Assembly (NCBI GenBank): GCA_937892405.1
Contig: CALAFS010000212.1
Span: 1-11,393, forward strand
Reading direction: 5' to 3'
Origin: an uncultured Clostridia bacterium
GTDB lineage: Bacteria > Bacillota > Clostridia > Oscillospirales > CAG-272
DNA length: 11,393 nucleotides
Shown here: positions 6,623-11,393 of the stretch, piece by piece
Layout: each line of letters begins with the position of its first letter
Numbering within the stretch: position 1 is the first letter of the stretch
The notes under the pieces: generated by a model
Databases searched by the model: none
Told to the model about the DNA's origin: nothing
What the model saw: the letters and a program-made list of their open reading frames with translations, nothing else
Position numbers and translations under genes: made by a program

Positions 6623-6690
6623 AGGCTGACTTTTTCAAGTCCCTATGGCTTTGCGTCACCGCCTCGCGACGGTTTTGCCAAAAGCTATTG
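6617..6690 (-). promoter_or_regulatory. Cyclic-di-GMP-I (GEMM-I) riboswitch aptamer
   Basis: Read on the minus strand, the leader has the class I c-di-GMP hallmarks in order. GGCAAAACC (6679-6671) comes first. Next is a hairpin ACCGTC-GCGA-GGCGGT with a GNRA tetraloop (6673-6658), then the invariant GACGCAAAGCC (6657-6647). A second hairpin (P3) follows, GGGACTT-GAAA-AAGTC-A-GCC (about 6643-6624), and the 3' boundary is CAGCCTGGTTGC. This matches the GEMM-I pattern as I know it, including the tetraloop that docks into the receptor in the other helix. The outer closing helix looks weak, which suits a ligand-dependent switch. It sits between a sigma-A promoter and a terminator, upstream of an EAL-like gene. 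Confidence 0.9.
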
Positions 6691-6758
6691 TTATGTATTT
6701 ATGATAAGATCTCAGAGTGTTTCTTGTCGAAAAATGGATTTTCCCTTATCCGTCCCTA

Positions 6759-6787
6759 ATTATAGCATGCTTTTTTTCTCTTGTCAA
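6759..6787 (-). promoter_or_regulatory. Sigma-A promoter of the riboswitch operon
   Basis: On the minus strand, TTGACA (6787-6782), a 17-bp spacer and TATAAT (6764-6759) are exact consensus. Transcription would start near 6752, giving a leader of about 210 nt that contains the aptamer and terminator. The strength of the promoter fits a unit held back by a riboswitch rather than by promoter weakness. Confidence 0.92.
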
Positions 6788-6789
6788 GA

Positions 6790-7272
6790 GTTTTTTTCGT
6801 TTTTTTCAACACCCTGCATTAAAATTCTGCCTCATTTTACCTCCGAGAGTCTCCCGCGCGAAGTTTTCGCCCCGCTTTTTGCGGCAATTTTTCGCAGGAA
6901 AGCGCTCGCGGGGAGGTGTGCGGGGCGTCCGCTTTTCCTTTCGCTTTGCCGCGCGCACCGCGAAGGCGCGCCCCTTCCGCCCGGTTCTGCCCTTTTCCGC
7001 CTCTCCCCGTTCCCCGGCGCTCTCGTGCAAATTGCGCACTTCCCTGCGGCGAAAGTTCCGCCCTCTTCGTCGGATCGTTTTTCTTTCATTATTTATATTG
7101 TCCTTCCGAAAGTCGGCATAAGAGTCTCCCCCACCGCATACAATAAAACGGAAGCAAAAAGCGAAGCCGCCCGCCGTCCCGACGAAAGCATCCGAAATCC
7201 CGCGTCGGAATTCCCCCGGCGATGCCCGAAAATCCGTTTTTCCGCAAAAAGCGCAAAGAATTCCGAAAAACC
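6790..7272. other. GC-rich intergenic region without a credible gene
   Basis: About 480 bp lies between two divergently facing strong promoters. Open frames on both strands run through the riboswitch or the tRNA genes, lack ribosome binding sites and read as compositionally biased sequence (Arg, Ser, Pro-rich). I see only small local hairpins, such as CCGC-TTTTT-GCGG at 6874-6886, and no recognisable RNA. Confidence 0.6.
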
Positions 7273-7274
7273 TA

Positions 7275-7303
7275 TTGACAAAGCAACTTATGCGTGCTAT
7301 AAT
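7275..7303 (+). promoter_or_regulatory. Sigma-A promoter of the tRNA operon
   Basis: TTGACA (7275-7280), a 17-bp spacer and TATAAT (7298-7303) are exact consensus. Initiation near 7310 would place the first tRNA about 20 nt downstream. It is oriented away from the riboswitch promoter. Confidence 0.92.
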
Positions 7304-7329
7304 AGAGTACGCATTGACGGAAGCGCTAT

Positions 7330-7418
7330 GCCGGAATGGCGGAATTGGCAGACGCCCGGGACTTAAAATCCCGTGAGATTTATTTCTCGTACCGGTTCGA
7401 CCCCGGCTTCCGGCACCA
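7330..7418 (+). tRNA. tRNA-Leu (anticodon TAA)
   Basis: The acceptor stem GCCGGAA pairs with TTCCGGC, followed by discriminator A and an encoded CCA. The anticodon arm CGGGA-CTTAAAA-TCCCG gives anticodon TAA (codon UUA). A long variable arm (GTGAGATTTATTTCTCGT) marks it as class II, and GGTTCGACCCC is the T arm. It is 89 nt long, co-transcribed with the initiator tRNA 4 nt downstream. Confidence 0.97.
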
Positions 7419-7422
7419 ATAT

Positions 7423-7500
<78 letters not shown>

Positions 7501-7503
7501 GTG

Positions 7504-7547
7504 AAAAACCCTTGAAAACATTGAGTTTTTGAGGGTTTTTTATTTTT
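7504..7547 (+). terminator. Intrinsic terminator of the tRNA operon
   Basis: AAAAACCCTTGAAAAC pairs with GTTTTTGAGGGTTTTT (two G-U wobbles within the stem), followed by TATTTTT. It starts 3 nt after the tRNA-fMet CCA. Confidence 0.9.
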
Positions 7548-7572
7548 CTTCCGAACGGGTAAAAAATAGGCG

Positions 7573-7594
7573 TTTGGTGTTTATTTGGTGTTTA
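7573..7594. repeat. Perfect 11-bp tandem repeat beside the tRNA
   Basis: TTTGGTGTTTA occurs twice back to back, one helical turn apart, 70-95 bp after the tRNA-fMet 3' end. Paired short direct repeats like this resemble arm-type integrase sites near tRNA attachment sites, but no integrase is in the window. The 7595-7769 stretch that follows shows no credible gene; a 62-codon frame there has no ribosome binding site. Confidence 0.7.
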
Positions 7595-7769
7595 CTCATT
7601 TCAAAACCGCCGAAAACTCTCACTTGCCGCCCGCAAGAAGAAATGAAAATGCATATCGTTACTTCGTTTTTAGAGACGCACCGGAAATGAAAGTACATGC
7701 AGCTTCGCATGCGTTGTTCTTCGGTTTTTATTCTCGTTTTAGCGATTACCTGACCTTTTACAAAAGCCC

Positions 7770-7798
7770 TTGACTAGTCACCAAAGTTATAGTATTAT
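7770..7798 (+). promoter_or_regulatory. Promoter of the ADP-ribosylglycohydrolase gene
   Basis: TTGACT (7770-7775), a 17-bp spacer and TATTAT (7793-7798) match sigma-A consensus with one change in each box. The short leader that follows contains a near-palindrome, GCGTTTTTAT/ATAAATACGC (7826-7854), ending 6 nt before the ATG, where a ribosome binding site would normally be. Confidence 0.75.
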
Positions 7799-7860
7799 AT
7801 TTATGAGCCATAAAAATAAAATGCTGCGTTTTTATCGTATTATCATAAATACGCCCTAAC

Positions 7861-9024
7861 ATGAGGGTTATAACGCGAAATTACAGAATTGAGGCGAATA
7901 GTAAGGTGAAAAATCTCGATAAATTCAGAGGCTGTCTCATTGGCGGAGCAGCCGGCGATGCTCTAGGTTATGCCGTCGAATTTTTGGACAACTCTTCGAT
8001 AGTTTTTCGCTATGGAAAAAGCGGAATTACAGCATACGATTGTCGAAACGAGATTGCAGAAATTTCAGATGATACGCAAATGACTTTGTTCACCGCCACA
8101 GGGCTCTTACTTGGAAAAACCAGGGGAATGACTCGGGGTATCAGAGCACCATATCCTACCTATATCTACCTCTGTTATCAGGATTGGTATCGAACGCAAA
8201 CGGAATCTTATCCTTTGCCCGAAGGTTATCATTATTCTTGGTTAGTTAATCAACCCGAAATGTTCGCTTGCAGAGAACCCGGCAACACCTGTTTGTCTGC
8301 ATTAAAAAGTTCTATCCGTGGAACAATTGAGAACCCCATCAACAATAGCAAAGGGTGTGGCGGCATCATGCGAGTCGCACCTATTGGACTATACTTTGAT
8401 GGAGAATTCGTTTCTATCGAAAGAATCGACAGGATCGCTGCCGAAACTGCAGCCCTAACCCACGGGCACTCTCTCGGTTTTATTCCGGCAGCCGGCTTTG
8501 CTCATATCATTCAACTTGTTTCACATAACGACTCCATTACAATACTCGAAGCTGTCGAAGATATGAAACGGGCTATCGCCCAACAATTTGCATCTGATGC
8601 ACACCTCGGCGAATTCTTGCATCTTATAGAGAAGGCGATCGTTTTATCCAAAGCGCACATGGATGATTCGGAAGCCATTCAAAAAATCGGCCAAGGTTGG
8701 GTCGCTGAAGAAACCCTTGCAATTGCAGTCTATTGCTCGTTGAAATACCATAATGATTTTGAAAAGGCACTGATCGCTGCTGTCAATCATAGTGGCGACA
8801 GTGACTCTACCGGCGCAATAACCGGAAATATTGTCGGAGCATATCTTGGGCTAAAAGGGATTCCTCAAAAATACTTAAATCATCTTGAACTGCGAAATGT
8901 CATTCTTGAGATTGCCGATGATCTATTTAACGATTGTAAGATGACCGAGTATGGTTCTTACCGCGATGAAATTTGGGAAAAGAAATATATTTATAATTCA
9001 TATTCTATAAAGGAAACTATGTGA
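7861..9024 (+). CDS. ADP-ribosylglycohydrolase (DraG/ARH family)
   Basis: A 387-residue, apparently complete enzyme that would remove ADP-ribose from modified protein, nucleic acid or small-molecule substrates. The metal-binding motifs are intact: GCLIGGAAGDALG (24-36), SDDT (69-72), KGCGGIMRVAPIGL (164-177), THGHSLGF (200-207) and HSGDSDSTG (310-318), whose aspartates complete the dinuclear magnesium site. An in-frame GTG at 7906 (MKNLDKFRGC) has GAGG 11 nt upstream and gives the usual DraG start. The ATG at 7861 lacks a Shine-Dalgarno sequence, so the first 15 residues may not be translated. It has its own promoter and terminator, no ADP-ribosyltransferase next to it, and is AT-richer than the left block, suggesting acquisition. 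The substrate cannot be told: housekeeping, nitrogenase-type regulation, antiphage and toxin-immunity roles are all known in the superfamily. Confidence 0.93.
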   Translation: MRVITRNYRIEANSKVKNLDKFRGCLIGGAAGDALGYAVEFLDNSSIVFRYGKSGITAYDCRNEIAEISDDTQMTLFTATGLLLGKTRGMTRGIRAPYPTYIYLCYQDWYRTQTESYPLPEGYHYSWLVNQPEMFACREPGNTCLSALKSSIRGTIENPINNSKGCGGIMRVAPIGLYFDGEFVSIERIDRIAAETAALTHGHSLGFIPAAGFAHIIQLVSHNDSITILEAVEDMKRAIAQQFASDAHLGEFLHLIEKAIVLSKAHMDDSEAIQKIGQGWVAEETLAIAVYCSLKYHNDFEKALIAAVNHSGDSDSTGAITGNIVGAYLGLKGIPQKYLNHLELRNVILEIADDLFNDCKMTEYGSYRDEIWEKKYIYNSYSIKETM

Positions 9025-9111
9025 GTAGTGCATTTATATAAAATATGATTTTGTCTATGCGGGATCGAGCTTTAGAGCATTTTCTACCAGAATGATTTGC
9101 ACAATTTAAAT

Positions 9112-9160
9112 AGCCGGGCGCAACCAGTGGTTTTACACGAGGTTGCGCTCGGCTTTTATT
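9112..9160 (+). terminator. Intrinsic terminator after the ADP-ribosylglycohydrolase gene
   Basis: AGCCGGGCGCAACC pairs with GGTTGCGCTCGGCT (14 bp, one G-U) around a 15-nt loop, followed by TTTATT. It also separates the convergent translocase gene, with a weaker U tract on that strand. Confidence 0.88.
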
Positions 9161-9204
9161 GAAAGAATTATTTCTGCGAGTGTAGCGTGTCCGGCAAACC
9201 GGTA

Positions 9205-10722
9205 CTACCTTTCAAGGTAATTGATAACAGCCGCCACTTCTTCCTCCGATACAAACGCGCCCTGAGCACGAATGAGTTTCGGCCTTTTCCGCGCACTTAT
9301 CAGCATATCGCCCTTCCCCATCAGTTTTTCGGCCCCGTCTGCACCCAGAAAAGCACGGGAGCCTTCGGAAGAAAACATCGTAAACGCTATATGGGTAGCA
9401 ATATTTCTTCTTATCCCCTCCGAAATACATTCGTCGGGGCATTGTGTGGCGATGAGCAAATGAATGCCCGCCGCACGGCCGTTGAATGCAATGTGCAACA
9501 CCAGGTCCTTTAACAGATGATCCGATACGCACGAACAATCATAAAACTCGTCTATCGCAATGACAATGTCCGGCAAGGTCTCATATCTTCCCCTTGTTTT
9601 CTCATTGTATGCAGAAATATCCTTGACCGAGAACGCCCTCATCAATTCGTAACGACGGTGCATTTCCTGATTCACTTGCTCGAAAATCGGAACGACCTTC
9701 AAGGGATCCGTGATGACCGGTGTCAGAAGATGCGGGATCTGCCGAAAAGACGTAAATTCCGTTCCTTTAGGATCGATTAGTATCAACCTCAGGTCTTTCG
9801 GCTTGGTTTTATAAAGCAAGCCGGTCAAAACAGAACAAAGACACATCGATTTTCCAGTACCCGTGGCACCGGCAATCAGCAAATGCTCCGCGGAGCGAAG
9901 ATCGTACAGAATCGGTGTGTTATTTTCGCCCTCTCCGATGCAGGCGGGCAACGAAAGTTTTCGAAATTCGGAAGTCTCAATAAGATCGCGCAGCCGAACG
10001 AAGTGCGGCTTTTTTTCGGGAATTTCAAAAAACACTGTAGCGTCCCCGGGTTTCGGAATCTCCATGCGGACGGCGTCTGTATGAAATGCGGTCATAATCT
10101 CGCTATACAGAGAAGTAATCGCATCGACGCGACCCCCGAGCGCCGGGGCGACTTCAAACCGTATAACGCGCGCTCCGCGCGCTACATCGGCAAGGGACAC
10201 CTCTACGCCGAAATCCGCAAAAGTCTTCAGCAGCAACTCGGTGCTTCGATGAACTTCTTCCGAATCTGAGTCCTTTGAAACCGAAGTGCGCGACAATAAA
10301 TCTATCGGCGGAAGAACACATTCGGAAGACGAAATGTCTTTGATCGGAAAAAGCTGCGAAACGGAAGCATCAAAAATGATTTTGGCAAGATAAAGCGCCT
10401 CTTCCACATCGTTATCGAAAACCAAATTGTCAATCATTTTATCATACGCCTTCGCCTCGGCAGAATTTCCGAACAACGCGGCGACGGTGGAACCACAGGT
10501 AAAGAACCAGTCCAACTTTTGCCGCAAACAGAGCGGTTCGTTATCCGGCGCCAAGCGAATATCCAACATAGCATCCACAAGCCATTGCATTTTCTCCACT
10601 CGTTGTGGCACATCTTCTTCCTTCGGATTCTGATAAATCGCGTCAAATTCCTTTACAAAAGCGTCACCCCATTTCAAAGTGTAATGCATCGCTTTGTCAT
10701 GTTTCATGATTTTCATGCTCAT
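9205..10722 (-). CDS. Short soluble FtsK/SpoIIIE-family DNA translocase
   Basis: A 505-residue protein (counted from ATG 10722). The alpha-helical N-terminal part (1-150) is of unknown function and has no transmembrane segment. Residues about 157-251 resemble the FtsK alpha domain (ELLLKTFADFGVEV..ARGARVIRFEV). The motor follows: Walker A GATGTGKS (285-292), LILIDPKGTEF (313-323), Walker B VIAIDEF (387-393), GRAAGIHLLIATQCP (415-429, ATQRP in FtsK) and MGKGDML (468-474). The protein ends shortly after, so the DNA-reading gamma domain is missing. Chromosomal FtsK/SpoIIIE are about 750-800 residues with membrane helices and gamma, so this is a mobile-element or accessory version. The ATG at 10728 forms an ATGA overlap with the upstream stop but abuts GGGGAG; the ATG at 10722 has 6-nt spacing and is preferred. 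The likely role is hexameric DNA pumping; the substrate is unknown. Confidence 0.88.
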   Translation of the reverse strand: MSMKIMKHDKAMHYTLKWGDAFVKEFDAIYQNPKEEDVPQRVEKMQWLVDAMLDIRLAPDNEPLCLRQKLDWFFTCGSTVAALFGNSAEAKAYDKMIDNLVFDNDVEEALYLAKIIFDASVSQLFPIKDISSSECVLPPIDLLSRTSVSKDSDSEEVHRSTELLLKTFADFGVEVSLADVARGARVIRFEVAPALGGRVDAITSLYSEIMTAFHTDAVRMEIPKPGDATVFFEIPEKKPHFVRLRDLIETSEFRKLSLPACIGEGENNTPILYDLRSAEHLLIAGATGTGKSMCLCSVLTGLLYKTKPKDLRLILIDPKGTEFTSFRQIPHLLTPVITDPLKVVPIFEQVNQEMHRRYELMRAFSVKDISAYNEKTRGRYETLPDIVIAIDEFYDCSCVSDHLLKDLVLHIAFNGRAAGIHLLIATQCPDECISEGIRRNIATHIAFTMFSSEGSRAFLGADGAEKLMGKGDMLISARKRPKLIRAQGAFVSEEEVAAVINYLER

Positions 10723-10724
10723 AG

Positions 10725-10925
10725 TCATCTCCCCAAAAGCGACGTTAAAATATCGCCGTGCCCGACAATGCAGTAGTTTTCATCCTTTGTAACATCACAT
10801 CTTGCCTCATAACGGCCGATGATACGATAGTTTTCGTTTTTGAGAATTTTATCGCCGTTGTCCTTGATTTCCACATAACCTATGATGTGATAATACCTGT
10901 CTTTTAACGGGACAGTCTGTGACAT
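10725..10925 (-). CDS. 66-aa small protein with three internal repeats
   Basis: The ATG at 10925 has AAAGGAG 7 nt upstream, a very good start. The protein (66 residues) shows three copies of a short aromatic-isoleucine-glycine pattern about 18-19 residues apart: YYHIIGYVE (11-19), NYRIIGRYE (32-40) and NYCIVGHGD (50-58), separated by acidic or lysine-rich turns (DNGDK, DVTKDE). This suggests a small repeated beta-hairpin fold, somewhat like beta-flower or MORN-type repeats; I cannot name a family with certainty. Its TGA stop overlaps or abuts the translocase start, so the two are translationally coupled and probably work together. There is no signal peptide or membrane segment. A palindromic operator candidate lies 76 bp upstream. 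Confidence 0.8.
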   Translation of the reverse strand: MSQTVPLKDRYYHIIGYVEIKDNGDKILKNENYRIIGRYEARCDVTKDENYCIVGHGDILTSLLGR

Positions 10926-11000
10926 AGTAAATCTCCTTTCAATGCTGTCGGTTATTACCGAAATATTATTCTTTCTCCATATATAGAATAGCAGGTTATA

Positions 11001-11018
11001 TGTACCACATGTGGTACA
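11001..11018. promoter_or_regulatory. Perfect 18-bp palindrome, candidate operator
   Basis: TGTACCACATGTGGTACA is exactly self-complementary. On the minus strand it ends directly at TATAAC, a possible -10 for the small-protein/translocase pair, so it would fill the promoter spacer. It likely binds a dimeric repressor, whose gene is not evident in the window. The stretch between it and the helicase stop (11019-11101) shows nothing else. Confidence 0.75.
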
Positions 11019-11101
11019 AAAATAACAGTTTCTCAATTGGGCCTGCAAGATAAAATTGTCGAAGACAGGGCTATTGACGCTGCCAACGAATGTTTTCTGA
11101 A

Positions 11102-11393
11102 TTATTCTTGACGGAGTCCCGAAATACCGGTGTCTCTTGTAAGCGCATGTCGGGAAGCGTATTCAAGGTTATTTTTATTGGAAATGATATACACATTCCC
11201 CTTTGTTCTTGTGATTGCCGTATAAACGAGTTGCCTGTTCAAAAGAGGATGTTTTTCCGTTTTCGGAAGAATGATAATAACATTTTTATAGCCGGATCCC
11301 TGCGACTTGTGAATCGTCATGGCGAAAGCAGATGTAATATCCTCGCGACCTATCATTCTTATGGGGTAAAAGTAGAAGCTGTCGTGATTCTCG
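11102..11393 (-). CDS. RecD/UvrD-like superfamily 1 helicase, C-terminal part (5' end outside window)
   Basis: The frame stays open to the right edge without a stop, so the ATG at 11356 is internal. Residues visible include AFAMTIHKSQGS, the UvrD_C_2/motif V signature, and LVYTAITRTKGNVYII, motif VI with the arginine finger. The order and spacing match the end of RecD2-type or exodeoxyribonuclease V alpha-like helicases, which unwind DNA with ATP. The stop at 11102 follows a short tail. It points the same way as the small protein and translocase, 176 bp upstream of the former, but the palindrome between them suggests separate control. The accessory N-terminal domains, which would separate RecD2 from conjugative or defence helicases, are not visible. 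Confidence 0.85.
   Translation of the reverse strand, partial: ENHDSFYFYPIRMIGREDITSAFAMTIHKSQGSGYKNVIIILPKTEKHPLLNRQLVYTAITRTKGNVYIISNKNNLEYASRHALTRDTGISGLRQE

Noticed and set aside
5712..6659. Longer start of the EAL-like gene at 6659
   Set aside because: The extra 40 residues translate the riboswitch and terminator, and the ATG at 6539 has a good ribosome binding site.
6257..7366. 369-codon plus-strand frame
   Set aside because: It crosses the EAL-like gene, the riboswitch, two promoters and the tRNA-Leu; the translation is low-complexity.
7585..7773. 62-codon plus-strand frame after the tRNA terminator
   Set aside because: It starts with a non-ATG codon inside the tandem repeat, has no ribosome binding site and no recognisable similarity.

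Overview
The window looks like a chromosomal stretch of a Gram-positive, probably gut-associated Clostridia (Firmicutes/Bacillota). The reasons are strong AGGAGG-type ribosome binding sites, near-perfect sigma-A promoters, tRNA genes that encode their own CCA ends, a SipW-type signal peptidase with TasA-like secreted partners, and a class I cyclic-di-GMP riboswitch. Genus cannot be told from the sequence alone. By eye, positions 1 to about 7500 are clearly more GC-rich than the right part, which looks like accessory DNA starting next to a tRNA.

Left block (about 6790 down to 1, all minus strand): one apparent operon. A consensus promoter (TTGACA, 17 bp, TATAAT; 6759-6787) drives a leader with a c-di-GMP-I (GEMM-I) riboswitch (about 6617-6690). 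A rho-independent terminator (6582-6622) follows directly, and its first arm overlaps the 3' end of the aptamer. The genes come next, in order: a degenerate EAL-domain protein (5712-6539); a membrane-anchored TasA-like protein with a TTG start (4809-5585); a secreted protein with a SipW-dependent type signal peptide (3775-4557); a SipW/ER-type signal peptidase (2871-3641); a membrane-anchored McrB-like AAA+ NTPase (1207-2772); and a DUF2357/McrC-like partner that runs off the left edge (1-1042). Every gene junction carries a hairpin, and a heptanucleotide tandem repeat (4756-4818) follows the TasA-like gene. My reading is that c-di-GMP switches on a surface or matrix-fibre module. The signal peptidase would mature the two TasA-like proteins, the degenerate EAL protein may be a c-di-GMP receptor or scaffold, and the McrB/DUF2357 pair is an unexplained NTP-driven component at the membrane. 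That set is the best candidate for an undescribed system here.

Middle (about 6790-7550): about 480 bp of GC-rich sequence without a credible gene, then a second consensus promoter (7275-7303) for tRNA-Leu(TAA) and initiator tRNA-fMet(CAT), followed by a terminator.

Right block (7550-11393): accessory-looking DNA. It holds a tandem 11-bp repeat just past the tRNA, a stand-alone ADP-ribosylglycohydrolase gene with its own promoter and terminator (plus strand), and then a convergent minus-strand group. That group is a short soluble FtsK/SpoIIIE-type translocase translationally coupled to a 66-aa repeat-containing small protein, behind a perfect 18-bp palindromic operator candidate, and the C-terminal end of a RecD/UvrD-like helicase at the right edge. 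An 11-bp copy of the tRNA-fMet 3' end recurs at 9119-9129.
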